The notes below the pieces were generated by a model. It searched no databases, was not told the DNA's origin, and saw nothing but the letters and a program-made list of their open reading frames with translations. A stretch of 64,000 bases of DNA from Ascarosepion bandense (Eukaryota > Mollusca > Cephalopoda > Sepiida > Sepiidae): positions 799,501 to 863,500 of the forward strand of contig JBBBDQ010001275.1 in assembly GCA_037127315.1 (NCBI GenBank). The letters run 5' to 3'. Position numbers and translations under genes: made by a program. Positions 31,020-41,629 of this stretch are shown here, in pieces; within the stretch, counting starts at the first letter, position 1; each line of letters opens with the position of its first letter.

Positions 31020-31530
31020 AAGAACTTATTAATGTAAAACAAACGCATGTTTTCTAAACCATCTTACAGATTACCATATTACACTTTTTCTTTCTAAGGT
31101 AATCAATAGTAACACTGAACATACAGAAAAAAACAATAATACTAATATTTTCTCCAAAAACCAACTGTATAATAATAGTCAGCAAGAATCTTTGTTTCAA
31201 AATATTTTAAAGAAACTTGCAACTCTAATCAACAACAAAAAAATTAATCTATTATAAAAGTTTAAAACTGTTAACCTCATTGTAAAAAAATAACAATTCC
31301 CCTTCAAGATCTAAATCACAGAGAAACCAATATTATTTATGAATTTACAGGATTAATGAACTGTCTTCTTGATCAATCTAAATTCGTAAATAATTACATC
31401 GGAATTACTACTACATGTTTAACAAGAAGACATTCAAACAATTTTTATATAATTTATTTTCTAAAAGAAAAAAATTATAAGATCATATAAAAAAAATGTG
31501 AAAAACATTTTAGTATCTAATAGTATTCAG
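31020..31530 (+). pseudogene. PLE fragment with GIY-YIG endonuclease sequence
   Basis: Near 31029 NVKQTHVF parallels NIKQTCVNNGFPN of the PLE at 27.4 kb. After an Asn/Lys-rich decayed linker, LNHRETNIIYEFTG near 31312-31356 and NNYIGITTTCLTRRHS near 31389-31436 form the GIY-YIG core; the Y-I-G is intact in this copy. Flanking stops and frameshifts make it inactive. The right end reads into a TA microsatellite at 31541. Confidence 0.6.
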
Positions 31531-31538
31531 CTTTACAC

Positions 31539-31540
<2 letters not shown>

Positions 31541-31579
<39 letters not shown>
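31541..31579. repeat. (TA)n microsatellite
   Basis: Pure TA run bordering the PLE fragment. Confidence 0.95.
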
Positions 31580-31582
<3 letters not shown>

Positions 31583-31694
31583 TAATTTCTTAGTTTCTGG
31601 TCATAATAAAGTTAGACGAGAGCACATTTGTATTAAAAAATGTTCAATACAATTATATTGCAGAACTTTTTAATATTTTCCATTTGTAAATGAG

Positions 31695-31748
31695 TTATTA
31701 CACAACCTAGGTTTCTACCATGAGTGGTGTCTTTAGGCAATTTGTAAT

Positions 31749-31786
<38 letters not shown>

Positions 31787-32060
31787 CAGTAAAATAGTGG
31801 CCGGTTGGACCATCAGATAGTAGATTGAAAAAAAAGTGCTTAATGCACAAGCAAAATAAATGAACTGAATATGCAGAACTAACACTAACACTATGCCAAA
31901 GAACTGAACACACACCATTTACTTGGTACCTAGGTTTCAACCATGCTGGTTTTTCAGGCAAAGTAAACTACATGGTCTGAAGAGACCAGTGTTTTTGAAA
32001 CCGAGGTAGCAAGTTAGTGGCATGTGTTCAGCTCTTTTATTATATATATATATATATTCT
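31695..32060 (-). mobile_element. PLE-like terminal sequences with two hammerhead-like cores
   Basis: On the minus strand at about 31746-31705, CTAAAGACACCACTCATGGT precedes GAAACCTAGGT; at about 31960-31928, CTGAAAAACCAGCATGGTT precedes GAAACCTAGGTACC. Both have a stem II of the ACCA/TGGT type and a GAA followed by the self-complementary ACCTAGGT, but each carries a change in the CTGANGA box. A TA run (31750-31781) separates them. TGGTCTGAAGAGACCA at 31975-31990 is a further hairpin. Confidence 0.45.
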
Positions 32061-32984
32061 ATTCAGTGCTGTCACCTTGAAGTTGTGCTTCTGTGACCCA
32101 AAAAAACTTTAACCCTGACTCCAACTAAGCCCATTATCACCTTTGATCACCATGGATGAAGTTCAGGACATCAACCTTGATTTCAGCAAATGCAATAACC
32201 AATGGAACAAGCTGTGAAAGTAAACGTATATTGGTGGCTGACCATGCCAATTTTTAAGTATACTAAACCAGATTGCTGCTGAGGAGAAGGAGATTTTTGT
32301 TCTTATAAATTGGGTTTTTGCCCAAAGAATAAAAAATCTTGAGGTTTTATCGTATTTGTTTCTCTGTTTTGGCATCTCCAGACATACGCAGTTTTATATA
32401 CTTGTTAAATCATTGATATAAAAGTTGGAAAATATTTTTTCAAACAATATCTTTCAAAGCTTGATCCACTGGTCATATGTTTCAGGAAAATTTAATAATA
32501 CATCTGATGAATACAAATTTTAGCCATTTCAACATAGATATGAAGTGGCTTATTAACACAGCATGTGTCAAATGAGAAAGTTATATATACCATATACTGG
32601 ACAAGTAGACATGGCAGAACCCAGCTCTCTCCAGGTCAAATCATAGCTCATGTCCTCTGATTGAAAGGCTCAGCTTGGTCATGGGCATGTAGTCACTGAT
32701 TCTATCAAAAAACACCCTCAACATTAGATATACTTTTCAGTCTAAGAAGCCCGCCACCCAGACAGAATGGATCATCATTGCATTGGCTAGAGATATAGCT
32801 ATGGAGACAAGTCTAAGCCACTGTGCTAAATGGCCACTGACTTTACAAGGTTCACCTGCCTTCTGAAAAATCTTGTATTTAATCTTACTGTCTAGCCAGC
32901 CTTTGAACCAGCACTGGCAACTGGGTCTCACCCATTCATAGTTAGATCAACCAAATGCAGATGACAATTCTACTGCTGCAGCTT
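32061..32984. other. Mostly unannotated DNA
   Basis: The stretch 32600-32940 is less AT-rich and on the minus strand contains TTTAGCACAGTGGCTTAGAC (A-box-like), so it could hold a decayed SINE. No family link was established. Confidence 0.35.
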
Positions 32985-33240
32985 CTTTTTCCTTCACTTC
33001 CTGCCTGTGAAACTCACTTCCTTATTCTTGCTTTCTTGATGGCTACAACCTCCAGGAATTTCAATGCAAAGTCAATTCTCATCTCTTAACTACTTGACCC
33101 TACTTCTTTCCACACTGTCCTGTAGATCCCTTTCCTTTCACTCACCTTCGCAACTGTCATTACACCTGTATTCCCATCCTTCTCTTGCTCCTTTCTAACT
33201 GGTTCGTCTTTCTCTTCCCTCTCCTCTAATCCTTTTACTC
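32985..33240 (+). mobile_element. LINE-B fragment
   Basis: Decayed LINE-B ORF end: CTTCCTGCCTGTGAAACTC and GCTTTCTTGATGGCTACAACC correspond to the LWNSLP/FPDGYNLQ coding region of the family. It stops at the T-run of the next, inverted copy. Confidence 0.55.
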
Positions 33241-33475
33241 TTTTTTTTTTTTAATCATATCACCCCAAGCAAGGCGATAACGCCACTAATGCGCAGGGGG
33301 CTATGTAAGGGTAAAAAGAATGGAAAAGAGAAAGCTGGAAACCACATCTTAAACAGGGAACAAGGGATGAGCCTCTTCACTTGTTCAATAGACGTGGGTG
33401 GAGTGTGAACCAGGCGATAGTTTAGTCTATCTACTCCAATTGAGGAGAAAACAAAAAAAAAAAAAAGAGTAAAAA
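33241..33475 (-). mobile_element. LINE-B 3' end, subfamily shared with 51225
   Basis: The T-run at 33241-33252 and ATCATATCACCCCAAGCAAGG form the reversed tail. A block with GGGATGAGCCTCTTCACTTG and GGTGGAGTGTGAACCAGGCG is shared, in reverse, only with 51225-51442, defining a subfamily. It faces the copy at 32985 head-on. Confidence 0.65.
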
Positions 33476-33654
33476 GGTTGGAAAAGAGAAAGCCTTATGT
33501 AGCCCCCTGCACACCAATGACTTGACCATGTGGCAGGTAATACTAGGTTATGAAGTACCAGTAACAGATGTAGTTTGACCTGACATAAAATTTTGTATTC
33601 ACTAACAAAAAAGGAACATGTGACTATGCACAGACACAAAATTACAACAAACTT

Positions 33655-34470
33655 ATTTTTTTAATCATTTCACCCTCAAGCAAAGCAGGACTGCCACAGG
33701 TGTGCAGGGGGTTACAGTGATAGAAAAAAATTAATACAGAGAGTATTGAAAAATAGGATAAAAAGATGAATGATATTCAAGAAGATAGAATATGGCATTT
33801 AAATTTTCTGAGATTGTAGCTATCAGACAAGTAAACAGAAGGGAGTTCCACTGGTGAGAAATGTGAGAAAAGAAATTCTTGACATAGAAGTGGTGGTTAC
33901 ATTAAACTATTTTAAAGATAAAAGGGTGGGACCTAGATGCCAATCTAGTAGCATGCTTAAATTCATATGGTCAAGGCACCAGGTAAAAAAAAAGCTCATC
34001 ACAGCAGTTGTTATGAAAATATTTGTAGAAAAGACTAGATAAACCACATTATGACGGTCAGAAAAAACTGAAGTCAAGATGACAAGTCAGGATGAATTGC
34101 ATTACAGATCCTTCTTTAGATTTTGTCAAGAACCTCGAGATGAATAGCAGGATCAACCAAGCAAACATAGCAACAGTATTCAATGCACGGATGAATGGCA
34201 GAATTATAAATGTGCAAGATGGATTCTGACGAGAACCTCAAGATGAATAGCAGAAACACCTAACTAGATATGGCAACAGTATTGAATGCACGGATGAGTG
34301 GTAGAATTATAAATGTGCAAGATGGATTCTGACGAGAACCTCAAGATGAATAGCAGAAACATCTAACCAGATATGGCAACAGTATTGAATGCACGGACGA
34401 GTGGTAGAATTATAAATGTGCAAGGTGAATCCTGACAAGAAACACTTTCTGGCTCAACACAGAGACCCAA
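33655..34470 (-). mobile_element. Longer LINE-B copy with internal 103-bp triplication
   Basis: Starts with the reversed tail (ATCATTTCACCCTCAAGCAAA) and extends through the LWNSLP region (near 33840-33860) and AGGGTGGGACCTAGATGCCA (the reverse of LATRSHPF) into upstream ORF sequence. At about 34111-34435 a unit containing AATGCACGGATGAGTGGTAG and GATGGATTCTGACGAGAACC is present three times with a period of 103 bp. The corresponding region at 53520-53640 has one unit. Not intact. Confidence 0.7.
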
Positions 34471-34987
34471 GCTTCATACTTTGTTATTGATTTTTAAATA
34501 GAATCTCAATGCTTTAATATTTCCTTTTCATACTGTAGCCGAAAGTTAAATTTTGCCTTTGCCAAGTGGAACCATTCTGATCTGCGCCAGATTTATGAAT
34601 CCTTACTTGTCTGGAAATACAGCAGGAACCAAGGCATTGATTTCTGCTTTGTTATTGATCATGTTTCACACCCATGCCAAAATCAATCGCCCAAATCCTT
34701 TGCCTCTGACCAGTGATTTGATTTCTGCTTGCTGCTTGGATGTTTGTTCTTGCCACACAAAACACCTGATTTAATTGACCAAAAGGGTCCCACCTGCTTT
34801 TTGCTGATGAGTTAAAACAGAAGGTAAAAACTGTACTTCTAAAATGTTGAACAGTTTCAGGTGCAATTTAGCTTTGACACACACTTTCTTGAAAAACAAC
34901 ATCACTTATTACCTTTTTTGTATGAGAGCAGTTATTGATTGAATAATATTCAGTTGATTTTTTTTATTGCTGTGACTCACTCTCTCT

Positions 34988-35026
<39 letters not shown>

Positions 35027-35274
35027 TAGATAGATAGCTTTGAATAGAAAAACAATTTAGGATTTTATTTATATTTACAAAAGAACCAAAAAGAAACTGA
35101 AAATCATTTCAGCCAATATTTCATTATTCTTCTTTCACTTACTTATGCCAATGTTAACCTTCAATGAAGTGTTTAGCTGAAATGATACTAACATTAATAT
35201 TTTTATAAAATAAAATAATAAAAACTGCTTTTCCTATTCAAAACTATATTTACATACTGTAGTGTTATGTCCTT

Positions 35275-35275
<1 letters not shown>
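34471..35275. other. Mostly unannotated DNA with microsatellites
   Basis: TA then GATA repeats lie at about 34989-35037. An 11-bp inverted repeat (ATCATTTCAGC at about 35102, GCTGAAATGAT at about 35177) brackets a short spacer. No gene was recognised. Confidence 0.5.

Positions 35276-35277
<2 letters not shown>

Positions 35278-35313
<36 letters not shown>
35278..35313. repeat. (TA)n microsatellite at hAT insertion
   Basis: TA run directly left of the hAT MITE, into which the element probably inserted. Confidence 0.95.
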
Positions 35314-35317
<4 letters not shown>

Positions 35318-35708
35318 GCCATATCCGACTACTGGGCACGGGTCCGGGCCGATCTGTGCAATCACAGTGAAAATCTGGGCAAGGAAAAATGTCTTTGCTA
35401 GAAATCAAACTAAACAATTCAGAAAGAAAGAGAGAAAGAAAGAAAGAAAAACGAAGAAAACATCCGAATGAATGCAGTAAAAATTTGTTTATTAATTTTG
35501 GGAGAAAAGACTTGTTATACTCAGAAAGTCCGAACCCGATTTCCTGCTTTTGTTCATGTTCTGCACCTCATTTCCATTGGAATAGCTGAAAAAATCCACA
35601 AAATCATAGTTTCTGGAAACATATTACACTGATGATGTTGTCACGTTGTCAACTAATAAATCCACTCAATTTTCTCTGTGCCCGGTGTTCTTTTAGCATC
35701 AGCTACGG

Positions 35709-35713
<5 letters not shown>
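35314..35713. mobile_element. hAT-type MITE, copy A (about 400 bp)
   Basis: Nearly collinear with copy B at 49686-50077: ACTACTGGGCACGGGTCCGG, AAAATCTGGGCAAGGAAAAA, AATAAATCCACTCAATTTTC and TTTAGCATCAGCTACGGCC. The right end read inward (GGGCCGTAGCTGATG) is the terminal repeat; the left end has mutated to TGTGGCCATATCCGAC. It sits inside a TA repeat, so its target duplication cannot be distinguished. An internal GAAA-rich tract is present at 35420-35450. No transposase is encoded. Confidence 0.75.

Positions 35714-35761
<48 letters not shown>
35713..35761. repeat. (TA)n microsatellite
   Basis: TA run directly right of the hAT MITE; with 35278-35313 it likely was one tract before insertion. 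Confidence 0.95.
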
Positions 35762-35763
<2 letters not shown>

Positions 35764-36009
35764 TCTTAGGTTATTATAAACATACTGGCTGCACAAAGTG
35801 TTGTATTTGGAAAAGCCATTTTAACATCGTATTCATGGTGTATATTAGGTGAATTTTGGTATACTTAATAATTAATGTGTGCTCTTTAATAATTTTTACA
35901 TAATTTTCTGACAGAAATATTCTTGAAGCATAGAAGTTCTTAATTATGAACACAAAAAACATGAGCTTTGTTCACTTTTCTTGCAGGAGTTCAAACTTTG
36001 ACACAGTGC

Positions 36010-36335
36010 ATCCTAAACTTCTGCTATTATCAACAGAGCATACAAAATGGGTCCACAATTTATTGGACAGTACAGAGGTGGTTCCAAAAATTCTGTACTG
36101 ATGATGAGAACCTTGAAGATGAAGAAAGTAGAGGATGATCATGTAGTCTTGGCAATTAACAATTGCAAGCAGTTGTTGAGTAAATGTTTCAGACACTTGC
36201 TATCAGCACAGTAACAGTCTCATGCTATTTCCAGAATATTGGCAAAGTGGAAAAGCTCAATAAATGGGTTCCTTATGATCTTAATGTAAATCAAAAACTT
36301 AAAAGTTTTGAAGTGTGCTCAATGCAGGAGTGATT
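36010..36335 (+). pseudogene. Mariner transposase N-terminal fragment (SETMAR-like)
   Basis: RTVQRWFQKFCTDDENLEDE near 36072-36132 followed by RG, then after a frame change QLQAVVE, VSCYFQNIGKVEKLNKWV and PYDLNVNQKLKSFEVCS near 36215-36320. This is the DNA-binding half of mariner transposases of the type domesticated in SETMAR. The catalytic half is missing. It is a different lineage from the relics at 12992 and 23665. Confidence 0.7.
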
Positions 36336-36487
36336 TCATTGGCTAAAGATTTGATTTGCATAAACACTCAGTGAAAATTGGATATAGGCATAAAAATAGA
36401 GGCCCAGAGGGCGAAAATCAGTTTCTTTTAGAGTTTTATTTGTGTTGATTTGGGTTAGAGCTCAGTTCGAGTCAAAATGAAACCAGT

Positions 36488-36990
36488 TGATATGTAACAG
36501 CAAGGGAGTGACAGTTCCCAGCTGGGGAGCCATGACTGTAGGGATAGAGATAGTCACCTTCTTCTAGGCTGAAGATGTAAACAGAGAGAGAGAGCTAAGA
36601 AAAAGCCCAGCAGACTGACCAACTGAAAAGATTTAAAATTAAACAACAAAGAGACCAGTTGTTGCACTGAGCAAAGACCGATAAGACAAATTACCACCAC
36701 CGCTGCCCACCACACACAAAGACCAGCCATCGGCGGTTTCCGTAAAACTTCAGTGAAAAGTTTGAATAAGACATTTTGAATCGTCCCAAACTTGAAAACT
36801 CCAATTGGAGTGAACAAACATTACCAACCAAAAGCTTGAATTAATGCTAAGACAAACACTACTCTTAGACAAAACATCCACTCTGCTGGAGTGATAAGGG
36901 ATTGACGACTGTTATATTCTATTTCTTTTTGTTTGTATATAAAGACTTTTTCCACAACTGAGTCAGACATCATCCAATTTATTTTGGTGC
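36488..36990 (+). mobile_element. Possible solo LTR with primer-binding-like sequence
   Basis: A less AT-rich block begins TGATATGTAACAGC, contains a TATA-like TGTATATAAAGAC at about 36935-36947, and ends near CAGACATCATCCA, followed by TTTTGGTGCCATTTCC, which resembles the start of an LTR-retrotransposon body. There is no matching second LTR in the window and the adjacent gypsy relic is on the other strand. Tentative. Confidence 0.25.
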
Positions 36991-37239
36991 CATTTCCATT
37001 AACCCATATGTGTGCATGTGTCCAGTCTGGTTCAACTTGGTAAAGAGACAGCTAGCAAGATTTCAGCATGACTTCCTTGAGATCAAAATTCACAACGTGG
37101 GCAAGGAAGAACACCATTGTAACAGTTGCCTTGAAGACCAGCTACTGTGTCAAAGCCATTAACACCAAGAAGCTGGAGATCGTTGTCACAGTCAATAATA
37201 TGTTCCAAATACTTAATTTCATCCATAAAGAATTCACAA

Positions 37240-37862
37240 TTTTAATCCCTTAGCTTAAATCTATAGTCCTGAATTCTCTTAAACATATCAAAAACATTTT
37301 TCTCATGTTCTTTCATGTTTTTACTTCTCAGCAAAATATGATTAATATGCATGACTGTGAAGGCGACCACTTAGCATGATATTCATGACTTGCTGGAAGA
37401 TAGCTGGAGCAACTTTAATGGCAAATGATAAAATTTATATAATCCTTTGTGTGTATTTATGGTCAACAATTTCAAACATTCATCAACTTCAATTTGAAGA
37501 TATGCATTGCTAAGTTCTATTTTTGAAAAAATCTTTAACTCATTGAAAATGTCTGCACAGATGCATATCTCTTTTGACTTTTTCTAATATATACTGTCGG
37601 CAAAGCCCAGTTACTATGCTTGACTTTGAACAAGACTGATTTTTTCAAGTCTCTCAAACTCGTCATTTATTTCTTTGATTGATGAAAATGGTACATTTCT
37701 TTCCTTTTTGAAAACTGGATGTACATTTTCTTTTACCTCAAATTTTGTTTTTAACTTATTACACCTACCAAGCCCACCAGAAAATACCTCTGGGAATTTT
37801 TTTAGAGCTTCTGTTTTGTTGGTAGAACTCAGTTTTTGACAAAATGAATTAAACAATTCCAT
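37240..37862 (-). pseudogene. Gypsy reverse-transcriptase pseudogene
   Basis: Residues from 37862: TEALKKFPEVFSGGLGRCNK, then KFEVKENVHPVFKKERNVPF, then EINDEFERLEKISLV. This is the conserved entry to Mag-like RT. After frame changes, ICADIFNELKIFSKIELSNA, YLQIEVDECLKLLTINTHKG, LYKFYHLPLK and KNMKEHEKNVFDMFKRIQDY follow toward 37270. The Y-x-D-D catalytic pair region is decayed to HINHILLRS. Non-functional. Confidence 0.75.
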
Positions 37863-38289
37863 AATTTTTCCATCTAATCTGTACCAGAATGACTATTCCT
37901 GTTTTTCATTACAAATATTTTTAATTTTAACATTTTTTAAACATTACCTTTACAATAAATTTACCTACAAATTCAAATTTCTCACCTGTGAGAGAATGAG
38001 CTATTTTTTGTTTTGAAACCATTTATGTTAGTTTTCCTATTTTCTTCCAAGTATAAACGTTTATAATGTCTAAATCAGAACCAATGTCTAGTTGTAACTT
38101 GATATTTTTCTTCAGGATTTTCACCTGTATATATTTTTCTTCGGGACTTTTACCTGTACATATTTTCCTTCAGGATTTTCACCTGTATATATTTTTTTGA
38201 ATTCTGACTTAAAGTGACTAATGATGATGAATCTTCAATAAAATTTTTATCTTATTTTTTTAATTTTTGTTTTGCAGTGAGATTTTTTA

Positions 38290-38847
38290 TGATTTTTTTT
38301 CTTTTGCCACAACAAAAACATTCTTTGTTTTTAAATGGACAAACATTATAGAAATATAGTCCTCCACAAACGTAGCAGGGGTTTGGCCTAACATATTTTT
38401 TTTCTTCACAGTTTTATTTTTATGGTGCACTTTTTTGATGTGCAACTCGGCACTCATTTTAATATTTTTAGCATCCTACCAAACATTTGTACACCCCTGA
38501 CAATCTTTCGACAGGTTTTGCACAGCCAAATTGGGTTCATTTTTTGGTTTACTTAGAACCCTCCTCCTGATTTTGCTATCTTTAGCTGACACTAAACCTT
38601 GTGTACATATTAAACATTTGAAATTGTCAGAGCTTAGTTCTGCCAATCTGAATTCCTCAAAGTGATTATTCACAATACTTGTAAAAATAGTGAAGTCTTC
38701 TTTGTCATTTTTCAGTAAATTTATACACTTCCACCTCTTATGGAATAATGATATTTTTCGGTTAAACAGTTCCAGAATTAAAATAACAGTTTCATTAATC
38801 ATTAAGTCTTTTGTCTTTCTTCGCATAATATAATACATGAACTTCAT
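38290..38847 (-). pseudogene. Gypsy gag / nucleocapsid pseudogene
   Basis: The frame at 38847-38476 (about 123 codons) includes FTIFTSIVNNHFEEFRLAEL and KCLICTQGLVSAKDSKIRRR, then PKNEPNLAVQNLSKDCQG. In another frame near 38390-38290 a Cys-rich CYVCGGLYFYNVCPFK and CFCCGKRKK resembles the nucleocapsid zinc knuckle. The start codon is uncertain. Confidence 0.55.
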
Positions 38848-38880
38848 ATGTTCAACACTGCCTAATTTTTGTAAAAACAG

Positions 38881-39375
38881 TTCTAAACTTTTTTTCTGAT
38901 CTGATCAATTTATGCAGTCCATCTTGCAAATGTTTTCATATTTACGGTAATATGATGTAAAAGTTAGGTCTTCATCAGGCCTCCATTAAACCCTGTTATC
39001 GCTTACAGTATAGCTTCCTGAGAAAATACACTCAAATTGCCATTAATGTTACTTGAAAACATCTTCTGAAGCATTAACATACAGTTAATATTAACCTATA
39101 ACATTAACATGTACTTAAATCAAGTACGACTTCTTTTGAAGGAGTAACCTATAAGTTCAAAACAGCTGCTGCATTGGCGGTATGCACAGTTAAGTTAATT
39201 TTATACTAAATTGTAGATATGCATCACAGAATAGACTTATTTGATTAGATTACCGACTGAAGAATTGACTATATACAAACTGAAATCTTACACTACAATA
39301 TTAAAAATGAATACGAACTATTGCTTAAAGTTACAGAGTAAAAACTTCAATAAAAGTGTCATATGAACAATTGAC
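38881..39375. other. Unannotated DNA
   Basis: May include the decayed 5' region of the gypsy relic; nothing could be demonstrated. Confidence 0.4.
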
Positions 39376-39561
39376 CTATAAATTGTGTGATCTACAATGA
39401 CTCTTCAGCCTTGCAATAGATTTGCACTTATTTCTACAAATACGATATAAAAACTCTTGTTTTGATTGATTATTGGATTGTACGTTGACATTGTAGGATT
39501 TCCCATGTCGAGCTAATCCGAACCTATGTCTGCATACATAATTTATTACAAATTGATGCAA
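39376..39561 (-). pseudogene. LINE C-terminal zinc-finger tail (fragment)
   Basis: The minus-strand frame includes VCRHRFGLARHGKSYN and CRNKCKSIARLKSHCRSHNL. The spacing C, then LxxH, then RSH resembles the C2H2-like tails (CxxCxxxCxSxxGLxSHxRSH) at the end of several LINE ORFs. The first Cys of the second finger reads Tyr. A host zinc-finger exon is a less likely alternative. Confidence 0.4.
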
Positions 39562-39765
39562 ATAAATACAGAGAAATTATATATACATATATAGAGAGAG
39601 AAAGAGAGAGAGTGTATTTGGTCATCAATTCCTCTTTTATACAAGTTTCATTAAAGAAGATTGACAAATTTCTGTGATTAAGCTTTTTATTTAATTTTTC
39701 TTGTGTTCATCTTTACTGGACATGAAGTGTATAAAAATTATATAAGTGTCTGAAATACACAGACA

Positions 39766-39788
39766 CGTGTGTGTGTGTGTGTGTGTGA
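39766..39788. repeat. (TG)n microsatellite
   Basis: TG run; a GA-rich run is also present at about 39589-39614. Confidence 0.9.
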
Positions 39789-39874
39789 ATAAAATAGGAT
39801 ACAAAATTCCAACAAAGATAATAAGAAATTTGACACTTGACACAGTTTTCCATTTCAATGAAAGTGCTCCATGT

Positions 39875-39878
<4 letters not shown>

Positions 39879-39913
<35 letters not shown>
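39879..39913. repeat. (TA)n microsatellite
   Basis: TA run beside the minus-strand hammerhead. Confidence 0.95.
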
Positions 39914-39918
<5 letters not shown>

Positions 39919-39940
39919 AAACTCAACACATCATTTAAAT

Positions 39941-39996
39941 TGGTTATAAATTATAATTCATTTCAATGAGCTAAATTAGCTCATTTCATCAGACCA
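39941..39996 (-). ncRNA. Type I hammerhead ribozyme (HHR4)
   Basis: On the minus strand: stem I TGGT/ACCA (39996-39993 with 39944-39941), CTGATGA at 39992-39986, a perfect seven-pair stem II AATGAGC/GCTCATT (39985-39979 with 39971-39965), GAA at 39964-39962, a stem III of about seven pairs (ATGAATT with AATTTAT, 39961-39946), and A at 39945 as the cleavage nucleotide. All core positions fit the consensus; only stem I is short (four pairs). It resembles PLE-associated hammerheads. No PLE ORF is adjacent. Confidence 0.75.
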
Positions 39997-39999
39997 CAC

Positions 40000-40290
40000 A
40001 ATATTCATTCCATTTGGTACAGAAATGTTTACCTGAATAATATATATGTATATTGTGAGTGTATTTAGGCAGCATTTTTTCATTAATGCATGTTTCATGA
40101 AACAATATGGACAAGTTTTGTCTATTTTATGTAAATTTTTTTCATGTTCTCTGATAAGCTTAATAGCATTATCATGAAAGAAGAAAGAAAATTGCAATAT
40201 TGATACATAATTTTTTTAATAATTCAATCTAAGCCTTCTACTTACATAAAATAGACAAAACTTGTTTATATTATCTAATGACACATGCAT
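40000..40290. other. Unannotated DNA with an internal partial duplication
   Basis: TTATGTAAATT, AATATGGACAAGTTTTGTC and ATTAATGCATG at 40075-40140 reappear at 40250-40295 in reverse complement (ATAGACAAAACTTG, ATGCATTAAT), forming a loose inverted repeat. Purpose unknown. Confidence 0.4.
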
Positions 40291-40293
40291 TAA

Positions 40294-40296
<3 letters not shown>

Positions 40297-40326
<30 letters not shown>
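40297..40326. repeat. (TA)n microsatellite
   Basis: TA run followed by GCGCGTGCGTG. Confidence 0.95.
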
Positions 40327-40332
<6 letters not shown>

Positions 40333-40364
40333 GCGTGTATATGTTTCTTTCTTTTATATATAAT

Positions 40365-40985
40365 CATTTAACCCCAAGCAAAGCAGTACTAACACTGGTG
40401 TGCAGGGGGTTACATAAGAGGAGAGTGATGAGAAAGAGAAACAAGTTACAGGGGTATCAGAGAATGGGTAAAAAAAAAATGAGAATACTGGTGTGAAGAG
40501 AGCTGCATGAGAGTAGAGTGGAGTGGAAAGGGAGAAGAATATGATACAAGTTTTATCAGGGAAACGATGCAAGTCATAGAGATGAAAAATGGTAATTGAC
40601 ATTGCATTTAAATTCTTGTCAAGGAAGCAAGTATATATAGAAAGGAATTCCACAGGTGGGAAGTGAGAGAAAAGAAGCTACCAGAGAAGTTGCGGTTAAT
40701 TTTGATTGGTTTCTCTGTAAAAGGGTGGGACCTAGTTGCCAGTCTAGTAGCTAAAGTAAATTCATGCAGACGAGGCACCAGGGAGCTAAGCTCATTGGAG
40801 CAGAAGCCGTGAAAGTATTTGTAGAAAACAGTGGGAAGCCACACCACGTCAATGAGAGAGTGACTGGAGTTGAGCTACCAGGTCAGGATTGATTACATTG
40901 CAGATTCTTCATTGGATTTTGTCAAGAGCTCCAAGATTAATAGCAAGGGCACCCGACATGTAAATGTACATGAAAATGTAGTTTT
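40365..40985 (-). mobile_element. LINE-B 3' end, long copy
   Basis: The reversed tail is at 40365-40410 (CATTTAACCCCAAGCAAAGC). The minus-strand ORF at 40847-40608 reads FHGFCSNELSSLVPRLHEF, then TLATRLATRSHPFTEKPIKI, then NRNFSGSFF and SHLWNSFLYI, the family ORF end with the W-N-S-L-P motif decayed to W-N-S-F. The upstream part continues to about 40985. Inactive. Confidence 0.75.
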
Positions 40986-41204
40986 AATGTATGCTATATT
41001 TATGGATTAATATCAAGGATAGAGCATATGTAAATATAAAAAGAGACATTGACATCAAAACCCAGAGGTGAGAACTTTTTTTATGCTAAACGCATGAAAC
41101 AAACTGTCACCTCTGGGTGTTGACTTCAATGTCCACTTTTATATATATATAATGTAAATGTCTGTTATAGGCATGTGATTAAGTGTTTATAACATTTGCT
41201 TTTT

Positions 41205-41620
41205 GATGATGATATCCAGGTTTCAATATCGCTATGGTAAATTTGTTGGGAAGTTGACTTGTTGGTACTTGGTCTTAAGAAGGTCATCTCAGTGTGTCAC
41301 ATCTTTGGAAAGTACCTGAAAACCATACCAAGAGCCAACCTAAGATTTGAGAGTAAAACTTAAAGCTGCTAATGGTTTATGCAAGCATGATGTCACAAGT
41401 CATCATGACCAAGGGTTTGACCATGCTGATCTTGACAGGTAATCAAGCTAGTGTGTTCTCTCCCAGTTTCACTCAGCATAGTTGCATAGGTGAGATCTGT
41501 GGGTGTTGACCAAACACAAATGTTCCTGAGCATGTGTCAGCAATAGGGGCTAGCTGCTCTGGTAGAAAGTCGTCTTCAGATATAAGTGGCTATTCATACA
41601 CCCATCCATCAGATATCTGC
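41205..41620 (+). mobile_element. SINE-2 copy, diverged
   Basis: GATGATATCCAGGTTTCAATATCG (B-box-like near 41218-41228), GTCTTAAGAAGGTCATCTC, GTACCTGAAAACCATACCAA and AAGATTTGAGAGTAAAACTT follow the order seen at 21195-21500. Confidence 0.5.
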
Positions 41621-41629
41621 GTATTAATA

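Larger units (their letters stand above)
37060..38880 (-). mobile_element. Mag-like Ty3/gypsy retrotransposon relic
   Basis: Reading leftward: gag-like frame 38847-38476; a zinc-knuckle-like Cys cluster near 38390-38290; protease-like QLDIGSDLDIINVYTW near 38103-38050; reverse transcriptase from 37862; and RT palm sequence to about 37240. Each part is broken by stops or frameshifts. Flanking LTRs were not found. A second copy of the same group is at 56426-59880 on the other strand. Confidence 0.7.

Noticed and set aside
36554..36817. 87-codon minus-strand frame rich in hydrophobic residues
   Set aside because: It lies within the LTR-like block and shows no family resemblance; probably a chance frame opposite the LTR sequence.
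36930..37060. 5' end of the gypsy relic at 37060-38880
   Set aside because: The LTR-like features are in plus orientation whereas that relic reads on the minus strand.
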